DNA from: Corbicula japonica
Taxonomy: Eukaryota; Mollusca; Bivalvia; Venerida; Cyrenidae
Direction of reading: 5' to 3'
Length of the DNA stretch: 64,000 nucleotides
Assembly (NCBI GenBank): GCA_038501625.1
Contig: JAZAYU010000007.1
Location: forward strand, 372,001 to 436,000
Shown piece by piece: positions 1 to 11,200 of the stretch. Within the stretch, counting starts at the first letter, position 1, and the number at the start of each line of letters is the position of its first letter. The position numbers were made by a program, and so were the translations under genes. The notes beneath the pieces were generated by a model. That model worked only from the letters and a program-made list of their open reading frames with translations. It made no database searches and was not told the DNA's origin.

Positions 1-372
1 TTTGGGGATACCGCCTTGGAACGATCAGTGGCAAAACAAATTGCCACTGGTGGTTTAAACCAGTTTCTAGGGTGCACCAACCTCACACTTGCCCCAACAG
101 GTTCTCGTATCACAAAACAAGTACAAATTGTCTTGGTGAAATAACTCCAAACCACCCATCGGCTCAACAATGTTGCATGCAAAAGCACACAAACATATAA
201 AACATACGAAGCTAATAGCATTGCAAAGCCAAAGGGCGGGTACTCAATGATCTTACCGAGACTAGAGCACCTGGAGTAAAATCAGCAAGAACACGATGAC
301 AGGGATAAAAGAAACAAATCGAGCTTCTAGGTTATTTTAAGAAAAGATTTCCCCATAAACCTTCATAAACTC
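1..372 (-). repeat. 3' region of a retroelement (downstream of the RT fragment)
   Basis: On the minus strand this follows directly after the reverse-transcriptase-like fragment at 373-1037, so it is read as that element's 3' untranslated region. The same sequence recurs at 3115-3465, 3610-3860 and 7796-8056 in the same orientation, and at 41580-41890 in the opposite one. Shared blocks on the plus strand include ACCGCCTTGGAACG, TTTAAACCAG and CACACTTGCCCCAACAGG. Element class is not settled. Confidence 0.6.
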
Positions 373-1037
373 TTAAACCCCTGCCACCGTCGTGCAACCA
401 AAGAGGTAAGCATAATAATTAACTGTAGATGGGTTAATCACCAGGCCTGCAGAGCGCTGTAAAATATCATGTTGGTAACCTTTCTTTTTAAATTTACAGA
501 TGATTTTTACGAATAACCGTGAGAAATTAACATTGCCTTTTATCTTCTTAAGTTTATTTATTAAATCTCCATAAAAAAAACTGGCTGTGAAATACCTTGT
601 TGCAATAGTGATTTTAAACTGCACCTGTAGATCTATTTATGAATTAGATCTGGGTATCGGCGATAAAACTTGCAAAAGGTTTTCCTTAATTTGTGATACC
701 GATAACCTTGTTTTAATAGTTTTTCTGTAATGCAAAGATTACGTTCATTGAAACCATTCACATCGTTGAAAGCTCTTGAAAAGCGAACAAGTTGTGAGAT
801 ATTAACCCCGTAAGATGTTGCACGAGAAACATCGCCGTCCAAAAACGGAAAATTTACTATATTAAAATTAAAATCATCTCTTTTATCATATATTATAGTA
901 GTAACGTAACCATTTTCAATGGACAGATTTAGATCGAGAAAGTTTGCTTGCTTTTCTAAAGTGTTCGCTTTATTCAGCTGTAGTAAACAATCTTTGATTA
1001 CGTCACAAAACTGTAAATGACGTAATAGCGAAAACAT
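373..1037 (-). pseudogene. Decayed reverse-transcriptase C-terminal fragment
   Basis: Two minus-strand frames (633-1037 and 373-624) read as consecutive parts of one protein separated by a frameshift and lost sequence. The first holds FLDLNLSIENG, YDKRDDFNF and SYGVNISQLVRF, a pattern I associate with the region after the catalytic core in reverse-transcriptase proteins abundant in bivalve genomes. The second holds YGDLINKLKKI and a cysteine near the end. No YxDD catalytic motif is present, so the copy is truncated at its 5' end. It cannot make active protein. The family is recognised by eye; Penelope-like or another non-LTR type are both possible. Confidence 0.6.
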
Positions 1038-1151
1038 TCATTGTGACGTAGTTATTAATGAATAGACGAGTGCTCAGTAAGTTTATGAATTACAGAGCAT
1101 GAAAATGGCAGACATTGATATATGCCCGGCACATTTAATAAAATGGTTATA

Positions 1152-1277
1152 AACCGGTGTTAAAGGGCCGGGAGGTGATATCGGCCCGGCCGGGCAGCAT
1201 AGGCCCTCGAGCTAAAGCTCTCGGGCCAATATTGCTCTCCTGGGCCGATATCACCTCCCGGCCCTTGAACACCGGTT
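1152..1277. mobile_element. GC-rich palindromic MITE-like element
   Basis: Arms of nearly 40 bp face each other: the left begins AACCGGTGTTAAAGGGCCGG and the right ends with its near-exact reverse complement. A second inner stem (GGCCCTCGAG against CTCTCGGGCC) sits at the centre. The element stands out as GC-rich in AT-rich surroundings. It has no coding capacity and would fold into one long hairpin. A miniature inverted-repeat transposon is the simplest reading. Confidence 0.7.
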
Positions 1278-1284
1278 AATGACC

Positions 1285-2400
1285 TCTTAATCTTACACTG
1301 ATAAATACAATTATCCTCTATATCAGCCTGTTATAACTTTACTGGATTATTCATTTTAGCAAAGACTGTAGAGGCGTAATTTATTTTTTAAAGATCCCTA
1401 ATATAGAACTCAATCAACAATTCATTTTAATGCACAAATTAACGAGTCTTTAAACCGTTTTGCAAAAAGATGATGCAGCAGAAAACCTGCTGAGCATAAT
1501 GCTCCGTCTATTCAAAACAAAAACAATTTGAACTCAGAATTTGAAAATAGGAACATATTTAATAGGAACTTTCCATATGAAACATTATGATGCATTGTTT
1601 CATGCGTTAGGTTCTCTCCAACGATCTACACAACACAACACAATCAAACCACTTATCATGTTTAAATATGGAGGCAAAGAGGCCACTCAACTGAACAAAT
1701 ATTAATAAGCACTTAGTCTTGCAGACTGAGTGTATTGTCCTGTGCTTCATAACAAATTATTACTGATAACAAATTACAGTAATAAAAATATTTTAACGAA
1801 AAACACAACATCATTTCCGAGTTACCAGTTGTTTGAATCTTAGTTCTAATTTAATTTGAAAGTCTTGATAATTTAATTTAGAAATAAATGTACATGCGAT
1901 ACTCATTGTATCACCTTAAACGGTTTTGTCTCATTGTTTTGCGTCAAAATTCTGCTCAGCAGGAGTAACATCAATGTTTACAACGTCACGAGTAAAGAAT
2001 AAAGTAGCATTGAATTATGGTATTGATATAATCAAACACACCAAACAGATGTACTTTTTGGCATTTTCAAGTAAAAATTACTACATGAATACTTGTACCA
2101 AATGTACGGATTACACTATTCCATGTTGTCACATCTCCCATAATAACAAATAGTTTATATGTTTCTGAGAGTGTCTGGTGACAATAAATTTTGTACAATT
2201 TAACAACGGCATTGCATTTAAATTTCCCAAGGGAAATGTGATTTAAAAACAAAACTACTTACAATGTTTTGGCCCACGTGCTTTACAAAACAGAACAGAT
2301 TGTGTAATAAGAAGTTGTTTTTTTAATTACTGTAGGAGTATTTAAAGCAAGTTCATCGGATGAAAACTTACGATATTTGCGTTAATTACATACCCTACTC
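1285..2400 (+). other. Intergenic, no feature recognised
   Basis: AT-rich sequence. Short open frames here show no recognisable domain and no supported splice structure. I see no tandem repeat or RNA gene. Confidence 0.5.
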
Positions 2401-3072
2401 AAAAGTTCTAAGTGCACACTTTATAAATGTGATTTTCCTTACTATTTTAATTTCAAGCATTCGAGTTTGAAGTTGAATTAATTTCTAATAATTTAATCCT
2501 TAGATTATTGATTAGTGGGCACTTGTCAAACAAATGTAATACCAATATGTTCGTGTTTACGTTCTTTTACGTAAATATTTAATGACGTAAGAACGTAACA
2601 TCAACGTGCAACGTAAGCAAGGTTATCAATTTGGAAAATAATATCATTTGAATTTTTTCTGTTAATGATAAAATATGCAAAAATAAGGCATGTTTTGCAA
2701 TTACAAAAAACATCACGATGGTTTTATAACAAATTTAAATTTGTGCCAGTTAAGAGCATGTTGACGAAACTTTCGCGGTCTTCAGTCGTAGAACGTTTGA
2801 TAGTTACGAAGTGTTGTTGTGAGTTTTTAGATTGTCTGGTGTCGGTAAACATGTGAAAAACAAAAACGATTGTAAAAATATCAAATTCAATTGCCGCACG
2901 TGAAATACGCATAAATAGCATATGCTGACGTAGATGAAACGTAAAAAATACACACGGTTTTCAAATATTTATTATTGTTTGGTCATATTTAACAAAACTT
3001 CAAAATTTCTTTTAATTCGCATAATTTTATTTTAAGATATTCAAATTTTTAAGGTGTGCACTTAGAACTTTT
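2401..3072. mobile_element. Non-autonomous DNA transposon with 19-bp perfect TIRs
   Basis: The left end reads AAAAGTTCTAAGTGCACAC and the right end (to 3072) is its exact reverse complement; the match continues a few more bases with one change. The 672-bp body is AT-rich and contains no long reading frame, so it would depend on a transposase in trans. No convincing target-site duplication was found, and the superfamily is not assigned. Confidence 0.65.
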
Positions 3073-3114
3073 ACAAGTGTAATACGTCGTAAATCAGAAG
3101 GTTAAACACGTCTA

Positions 3115-3465
3115 CGGAGAAAACACAGCCCTCCCCCGCCCTACACACAAACAGCCAAATAGAAGAGAGGAAATAGACCATCAGTGTAAAATGTACGTTT
3201 AAAAAGTAAATAGAAAAAGCACAAAACAGAAGAGATATGAAACAGAGGGACTATTGCCTTGGAAGAGAACAGTCAGTGGCAAACATGTTGTCACTTATGT
3301 TTGACACTTGTAGTTTAAACCAGGTTCTACATTGCACCAGTTTCACAATTGCCTAGCCAATTTCTTATACACAGACGCACATTTACAAGATACATTACTT
3401 AACTCCAAGCCACCCAGTCCTATTCGACGATATTGCATTCAAACAAAAGAAGGTAACATCGCTGT
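3115..3465 (-). repeat. 5'-truncated retroelement 3'-end copy
   Basis: A divergent copy of the family at 1-372. It contains ACACAGCC, a GCCTTGGAAG block, GTTTAAACCAGGTTCTA, a cytosine-poor remnant of the CTTGCCCC block, and TTAACTCCAAGCCACCCA. It is the most decayed of the four minus-oriented copies. Confidence 0.55.
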
Positions 3466-3609
3466 AGAGCAAAACAGTGATAAATGTCCTTTCCTGAATT
3501 AAAATGCTGATTGCTACATGCATATATTGAGCAAAGAGGATGGACAGAGCTTTAAAATGAAACCAGGTTTTGCTGGTATTAAGACATAAAGAGAACTACA
3601 AGATGAAAA

Positions 3610-3860
3610 AAGTGAAATATGCATATCAGGAATGGCCACATCCAACAGACACAGCCTCCCCACACAGCCATAAAGTAGAGAGGAAAAAAGAGTATGGTAT
3701 TCAAATAATCAGTTTCTAAATGGACGCCACAAACAAATAACGAAAGTGAGAACCCGAGGGGTTACCGCCTTGGAACGGTCAGTGGCAAACAACTTGCCAC
3801 TTGGGGTTTAAACCAGGTTCTAGGGTGCACGAACCTCACACTTGCCCCAACAGGTTAAAA
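3610..3860 (-). repeat. 5'-truncated retroelement 3'-end copy
   Basis: Runs on the plus strand from CACAGCCTCCCCACACAGCC through ACAAACAAATAACGAAA, ACCGCCTTGGAACGGTCAGT and TTTAAACCAGGTTCTAGGG to CTTGCCCCAACAGGTT. Same order as the copy at 7796-8056 and the start of the window. Read on the minus strand it is the 3' tail of the retroelement, 5' truncated. Confidence 0.6.
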
Positions 3861-4827
3861 TCATTTCTTAAGCATAAGTGCCTATGGAGAATTGTGTTGC
3901 TGTTTTTGGTTGTTGAACCTATCATTACCATCTCATAGCAAATTACACAGCGTATATCAGTGACGTCTGATCAGTGTCTACACTGTTCGTCTTAAAATTC
4001 ATAAGGATTTTACATTGTAGTCTTTTTGAATCCCAACACTTGAAACACATACTTTTTTATTATCATTTATTATTTAATATGTTTATGTTCATCATATAAG
4101 GTAAATACTTGTACTTATGTACCCAAACCATCTTCAGAAAATAAAATTGTGTCAATAAATATTTGACACCCGTTTTTGGTTTCCGTGTACTGCTTTGAAA
4201 CCGCGCAAAAAGCTGATCTTATATAATGTAGTATATTAAGTTTTCACATAAGACTAGCTCAGTAAAGTTTCCAGTTTTTGGAACATTTTGAGACAACGTG
4301 CTTGACGCAGCAAACAGCTATGTTTCCATTTATCTTCTACTAATACGATGCTCTGACGTGTTGTCACTCAACACCGTTATATATAGCCCCTGAAGGTTTG
4401 CTAAACGAAATAATAGGAACATTACACTGTTTCACATTTGATTAGTTTTGTTTCAGGAACGAAGCCCATCTACATTGTATTCATTGTACGTGGTAAATGA
4501 TCTAGTGCAGCTGCTAAATATCAAAGTGCTAATTTATCAAGAGACTTCGGCTGGAATTGGCAAACCCTTCCTGGCCTGAGTGCAAAAAGTTGTAACTGTA
4601 TAAGAATTAAGGAAGCGGTTCCACTAAACACATTTTGTAAAAGGGTCAATGGAAATACAAAATCTACACGACAAGGACAGAATGAAAACCAGGCTTTTTA
4701 AATGCCACAAACTTGTGTCTTGTCAAGACTTATACAAAGTGACTTTTTATGATGTATAGGATGACGAAAATTAGCCACTTCCGAAATTCCATGGCCTTGA
4801 GTTTTCAGAAATAGTTAATGAGTAAAC
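3861..4827 (+). other. Intergenic, no feature recognised
   Basis: AT-rich single-copy-looking sequence between repeat insertions. No reading frame with a recognisable product, no RNA gene, no tandem repeat. Confidence 0.5.
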
Positions 4828-6888
4828 AAGAGGGCCATGATGGCCCTAAATCGCTCACCCGAGTACAAAAGTACTCTCAGTTTTTAATTGAGAATGGAAA
4901 GGTTCACAATGGCGGATGTAAAGTCGTTGAAATTGTATTATTTTAAGGTGAAATTAAGAAAACACAATACAAGTTCTTTATTCTGTGCAGTACATTTTTA
5001 TCAAAATATGTTTACAGTCAGAAGCTAGAAAAAAACTTGTATAAAACATTTTTCTAGAATGGAAAGTGTCCAAGTAAGTATTTTTCATAGTTAAGGACTA
5101 AAATTGTTGTAAGAATTTCAGGCAACATGGTAGACATCCACTAGACAATGCTACATACCAAATATCTAAGCTTTAGGAATTGAGGTTTCCAGTAAGAAGA
5201 TTTTTAAAGATTGCCTTTTTAAATATTAAGGGCCCCCAGGGCGGGGCCAATTTTGACCCCAGGGCCAACATTTAAACAATGCTGGTAAAGGGTCTCTTCA
5301 CAATACTCAACACGAAATATCTAAGGTCTAGTCGCATTAGTTTTAGAGAAAAATGATTATTTATGTTTTCCTATATAAATCAATGTAAACTAAGAGAACC
5401 CTGGGGCGTGGCCAATTTTGGCCCAGGGGACATAATTTGAACAAACTTGGTAGATATCCACTAGACAATGCTACATACCAAATATCTAAGCTTAAGGCAT
5501 TGAGGTTTCCAGTAAGAAGAAATTTAAAAATTGCTTTTTTTACATATTAAGGGCCCCCAGGACGGGGCCAATTTTGACCCCAGGGCCAACATATAAACAA
5601 TGTTGGTAAAGGGTCTCTTAACAATACTCAACACCAAATATCTAAGGTCTAGTCCTATTAGTTTCGGAGAAAAATGATTTTTCATGTTTTCCTATATAAA
5701 TCAATGTAAACTAAGAGAACACTGGGGCGTGGCCAATTTTGGCCCAGGGGACATAATTTGAACAAATTTAGTAGACATCCATTAGACAATGCTACTTACC
5801 AAATATCTAAGCTTTAGGCATTGAGATTTCCAGTAGGAAGATTTTAAAAGATTTCCTTTTTTACATATTAAGGGCCCCCAGGACGGGGCCAATTTTGACC
5901 CCAGGGCCAACATTTAAACAATGTTGGTGAAGGGTCTCTTTACAATACTCAACACCAAATATCTAAGGTCTAGTCCTATTAGTTTCGGAGAAAAATGATT
6001 TTTCATGTTTTCCTATATAAATCAATGTATACTAAGAGAACCCTGGGGCGTGGCCAATTTTGGCCCAGGGGACATAATTTGAACAAACTTTGTAGACATC
6101 CACTAGACAATGCTACATACCAAATATCTAGCAAGCTTTAGGCATTGAGGTTTCCAGTAGGAAGATTTTTAAAGTTTGGCTTTTTCACATATTAAGGGCC
6201 CCCAGGGCGAGGACAATATTGACCCCAGGGCAAACTTTTAAACAAAGTTGATAAAGGGTCTCTACACAATACTCAGCACCAAATATCTTAGATCTAGTCC
6301 TATTAGTTTCGGAGAAAAATGATTTTTCATGTTTTTCCTATATAACTATATGTAAACCAAGAGAACCCTAGGATGGCTGATTTTGGTCCAGGGGACATAA
6401 TTTGAACAAATTTAGTAGACATCCATTAGACAATGCTACTTACCAAATATCTAAGCTGTACGCATTGTGGTTTGTGAGAAGAAGATTTTAAAGATTTCCT
6501 ATACAGGTCTATGTAAAATGAAGTGACCCCTGGGGCGGGGCCAATTTTGACCCCAGGGAAATAATTAGAACAATCTTTGTAGAGTTCCACTAGAGGGTGC
6601 TAAATGCCAAATATCTAAGCTCTAGGCCTTGTGGTTTCAGACAAGAAGATCTTTAAAGTTTTTCCTTTAGGTTGCCATGGCAACCAGAGTTCTGCATGGA
6701 ATTAATTTCTTTGAACAACTTTGGAAGAGCTTCATGCGAGGAACATCCGTGGCAAGTTTCATCAACTTTGGCCCAGGGGTTTAAGAGGAGATGTTGTTTA
6801 AAGCAAAAGTTGACGATGCACGACGGACACAGGGCGATCCTAAAAGCTCTCCATGAGCACAAGTGCTCAGATGAGCTAAAAAGTTACA
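4828..6888. mobile_element. Composite non-autonomous element with diverged TIRs
   Basis: Begins AAGAGGGCCATGATGGCCCT followed by CGCTCACCCGAG, and ends GAGCACAAGTGCTCAGATGAGCT. CGCTCACCCGAG and the reverse complement of the right end (AGCTCATCTGAGC) form a diverged terminal inverted repeat. Inside lies a tandem array of units of about 322 bp (5231-6480), then a unique right part starting at a GTTGCCATGGCAACC palindrome. I know this overall organisation as a common repeat type in mollusc genomes. The short frames inside (for example 6672-6941) are repeat sequence, not genes. Confidence 0.6.
5231..6480 (+). repeat. About 322-bp tandem repeat, roughly four units
   Basis: The block GGGCCCCCAGG recurs near 5231, 5547, 5872 and 6196. 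Each unit also contains a second, related half (GGGCGTGGCCAATTTTGGCC) about 170 bp on, so the unit is itself an old dimer. Later units are more diverged. It lies wholly inside the element at 4828-6888. Confidence 0.8.
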
Positions 6889-7092
6889 TTTCCTTACAAG
6901 AAATGTGTTCCTTTGCACATGACGAAGTTTGGCCCCCTTGAAGAATGGTGTGATGTATATAATAACCGATTTAAAGTAGTTTGATTTGGTCATGTAGGGT
7001 TAATAGCTTTATAAAAAACCAATTACAAATATTAGTAATAAAGCTCTATTTTACTTGCTGACCTCTTCCACAGGGAATCGGCACATACCTTT

Positions 7093-7647
7093 TTTCTAAT
7101 CCTTCCAATTTATGTTATAACACAAGACAAGGGATTTTTGTTACTGATTTCCCTTTATAAATCCATTTGGACAAGGGTCCGCAACACCGATCACCACGAG
7201 TAAATCACTTTTCCCACATGCTTGGTGCCAAAATCCTTGGTTTAGTTTGAAAGAGTGAACAAAAATGATTCTCTCACCACCAATGGTCTTTTCCAGAATG
7301 TTCTGTAGTTTGCAGATAAAGCAATTTTTTTATTTATCACAAAATAGCTGAAAGTCAGCCATCATTGTTTTTGCATCAGTGGTGATGTCTGATTGGCTCA
7401 ATATGTTATAGACTTTTTCATTAGCTAATCAGATTAATTGATTCTTTACACACCTCCAACTTGCAAAATGGCAACCAATGAAAGATAGTTGATCAAAAAT
7501 GAAAAAGTTGTTTATGCTGTGAGCTACAGAACATTCTGGAAAAGACCGTTGGTGGTGAGAGAATCATTTTTGTTCACTCTTTCGAACTGAACCAAGGATT
7601 TTGGCACAAAGCATGTGTATTATAACATAGATTGGAAGGATTAGAAA
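7093..7647. mobile_element. 555-bp long-hairpin element (foldback/MITE type)
   Basis: The outer arms read CTAATCCTTCCAAT...ATGTTATAACAC on the left and its reverse complement on the right. Inner arms also pair: CCTTGGTTTAGTTTGAAAGA and AATGATTCTCTCACCACCAA face AGAGAATCATTTTTGTTCAC and AACCAAGG. The middle (about 7320-7480) is unpaired. No coding capacity. Confidence 0.75.
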
Positions 7648-7795
7648 CAAGAGCTGTCAGAGGAGACAGCGCGCTCGACTATTCGAATCATTTGAAACAA
7701 ATGCAATTTGAAGATTAAAACAATAACAACTATGGCCATACATTCTGTAGGTGAAATGTGCATTTAAACTAAATTAGCCGAATAAAAAAGGAAAA
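7648..7795 (+). repeat. Terminus of a dispersed element (CTCGACTATTCGAA end)
   Basis: Starts ACAAGAGCTGTCAGAGGAGA and CGCGCTCGACTATTCGAA. The related inverted end TTCGAATAGTCGA is seen near 47930, and an analogous left end (ACAAGAGCCAGTCGGAAACG, CTCGGCTAATCGAATAG) at 44063-44105. This copy appears broken by the retroelement fragment that follows. Confidence 0.45.
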
Positions 7796-8056
7796 AATAT
7801 AGATAACAGGAATCTCCACACTCACAAAACACAGCCTCCCCACGCAGCGAAAAAGAAGGGAGGAAGAGAGAGCATGTTTGTTATAAGTATGTCAATTCAT
7901 ATTTATAAGACGCCACAAACAATAAACGAAAAAGAACCGCCTTAGACGGACAGTGGCAAAACAAAGCTTAAACCAGGTTTAAGGTTGTACCAACCTCACA
8001 CTTGCCCCAGCAGGTTCTCATATCACAAACAATAACAATTTGTCTTGGTGAAATGG
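7796..8056 (-). repeat. 5'-truncated retroelement 3'-end copy
   Basis: Same order of blocks as 3610-3860: ACACAGCCTCCCCACGCAGC, ACCGCCTTAGACGG, TTAAACCAGG, CTTGCCCCAGCAGGTTCTC and TTTGTCTTGGTGAAAT. It stops where the copy at the window start continues into CTCCAAACCACCC, which marks its 5' truncation point. Confidence 0.6.
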
Positions 8057-8099
8057 GAAGTTATAACTTTATAATTATTAGAATAAAATAATGAGAAAT

Positions 8100-8159
8100 T
8101 AATATTTTAATAATTATAATAACAACAACAACAACATAATAATAATAATAATAATAATA

Positions 8160-8214
<55 letters not shown>

Positions 8215-8215
8215 T
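8100..8215. repeat. AAT/ATT trinucleotide microsatellite, self-complementary
   Basis: A run of AAT/AAC triplets switches to a run of ATT triplets at about 8160, so the two halves are perfect reverse complements and can form a hairpin. Confidence 0.9.
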
Positions 8216-11200
8216 TAAAGGATTATAATATTATAATAAGGTTCCGAAGTATTTTAATGTTAAGAAAATCTTAATGCTGCTTTGGTCAATAGTATAAATG
8301 AACTGTGGAACTTTTGATACTTATTATTCAACTAGGATTAAGTGATTAAACTTAACAAATCAGCAGATTAGATATCTAAACAGATTGGTGTAAGTTGTCA
8401 AAATATTTATATATTTTAAACGCTTCATGATTGTTCTTTTTTATTTAGATTTGCTTAATAGTTTCATTGAATAAACAAGTCATATTTATTTTAAATATTG
8501 ACAAGCAGTATATGTAGTGTTGCTGGAAAACTTGTTGTTGAAATAACACGTGTTTAAGAAGCGGTAACTTCAAAGTTTGTATTATTTGTTGAAAAGACGT
8601 TATCTTTAACTAAGGTAAAATTTTTAATTATTTTTGTTGCTTATAGATCTATTTGTTTTATTAACATTTAATTGTTATTTTTCTCGTAAGAAGTTGTATA
8701 TGATTTTGGGCTCGTAACGCGAATTTTATTTCGGGTAGTTGAAGTTAATATACCTATTACATCCTAATTCTAAGTAATCCTCGAACTAATTCGTGTCTTA
8801 ATATTTGTTTTTTGTTTTAAGAATTACTAATTATCCGCATTAAGAAGAAATTAAACTAATAACTGCCATTAGAAGAAATTAAACTAACTAGCATACAACA
8901 TAAAACAAGTATAAAAATGTTCTTGTGCTTAGCAAATTTTGAATAGTACGAGGATTGATCAATATATTCGTGGACACACTCCATAAATAATTTTTTTGGA
9001 AGAAAAATAAATACAGTCCAGTCGAAGCTTCTTTTATATGGTATAGTAAGAAACAAATTCCTGCATACACAATAAATGAGATTGTTGTTTATTCTGCTGA
9101 CTGAATCTTTATTAAAGAACAAACTTTTGACAGTATAACTAGAGTAATTAGTTAAACTTATATCGGCTTTGTTATTGGCACCATTGCAGAAAGCCGTTGG
9201 CTAATTTGACCACCCGAGTAACAATAACAAGTAAAATATTGATTCAGTTGATTATTTTAATACTCATCAAAAAGGTTTACTTTTTATAAAGAATCACGCA
9301 ATTTGATAGGTACCCTCCGCCATTTTATTGGACCGTTAATGAACGGACTCATGAGAGGAATCATCCAATATTGTTACGCTTGAAAATGGCGATATGATAA
9401 ACATATAAACTTTTGACCCACCATTTTTCAGATTGTTTCTCATTTACAATTTTTTTAAACTTTTGGTCTAAATTGTATCATGCATGAGGCTTTTTCAGCA
9501 ACTTACGTTATACATAGCACGCACAGGCGGGGACCTGAACAAGATACGCCACAGTTCTGCACGTTTCCACATAAAACCATCGTGATAGATGTTCACTTAC
9601 CTTCACTAACCGCACTCTAAAAATAATGCCAATTAGATAAATTTTAAAGAGAATATGTCAACTTTCAAAAACGATTTCGTTACAAAAGCTGTAAAGACAC
9701 CTTTTACGTCAATAGTATAATCCAAATACAATATACAGACTTAAGTGTATTATTTGTACAAATATTTTTGTACTTACTATTGTCGCAAAGGATATTGTCT
9801 TATTGTTATGGCATACATGTAACTTTGTTGTGCTGTGTTGGAGTGAATAAATTTTATTTGTCGATTATACAAATTGCAATTGTTTAAGTAATAACAATTC
9901 CAAATTTCCCGAAAAGTTACGAGTGGTTGATTTTAGACATTAAGCTCTGGTGTAAAAAATTCGAACTAATGGTTATACGTCTTATTTGATAGTCATAATT
10001 ATTATTGAAAGGTCCCTCAATTACTCTACAGTTATAGGTATCAATATTTATATGTATCCAGGATAGTAATTTTGGGATTTAAAACAAATGTTAAGACTTT
10101 TATCTAAAATACTTAACAGGTCGCAAACATTGCAAATGGCGAAAACTGGCTAAAATTTCAAAAATGAATTTTGGGGGAAATACTTATTGCCACCTAGATT
10201 TTAGTAAAGAAATTATTTAACAATGGATGTAGTTAATGTTTTCAAGCTCAATTTAGTCTAATTCATGTTCTAATTACCAAGCACATACTAACATGACTAA
10301 AACAAAAGAAAAACCGTTTGCATGAGAACTCTGAAATTCATGCACAATATACCAAAGCAACTCATATCTGAAATAAGTATATGCTGGTCTACAATGTTTA
10401 GTGCCAATTCGTCTAAATAATGTTAGGGTTTTCAAGAAATTCAAGGAAAACTTACTTCCTGGTTCAAACCGAAAGTAGATTTCTAAAGATTTCTTATGTT
10501 TGCGACGCCTTAATATCTATATGTAGATATTAAGAGACCGAACACAATGATTAATAAGACTTATAAATAAGAAATATACATGTACAAATGTTATTAACGG
10601 GTTAAGATGGGGTGGACGCGAATTTAGCCATTCTTAGTCATTTTTTCACATTTTTCAACAAACATACGATTTCAGCACACGGAAGGAAGGTGGTATTTCT
10701 TTTCTTTTTTCTACAAAAAACAAAAAAACAAAAACTATACTAAATCGGATGTTTAAAACAGTTTAAGCTCGCAAAACAAAGAACAAAAAGACAGTAAATA
10801 CACCAAAGTCCTCGATATGATCAGTTCTAATACATGTAATTATTGTTCTCACTAAAATGTGTGGCTGAGTTAAAAGAGAATTTCGCGAAAGTGAATTATT
10901 AATATGCGTCGTTAATATTCATTAATGTCCTCTCATTTACCGATGTATTAGTCTGCAAATAACCAGATTATACTTTTAGGCCAATCAATCTAACGTAGCA
11001 CTCGCTTTATCTTTCACACATGCGAGGCCGACCCGGGGCAAGCGTTGTATAGAAGTAACACGGCTCTTAACATAGCTGGGCGGATTTTTCTATCCTAGCC
11101 GACATAATATTAATACTTTTCTTGCATACCATAAATGCTCTTTTCGAACTTATTTTCAAGTAGCAGAGTATAAAATTATTTTTTAGTTTATTATGACTAT

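Noticed and set aside
6653..6993. Overlapping 70-90 aa frames on both strands at 6.7-7.0 kb
   Set aside because: They fall in the right end of the transposon-like element at 4828-6888 and its border; no domain seen.
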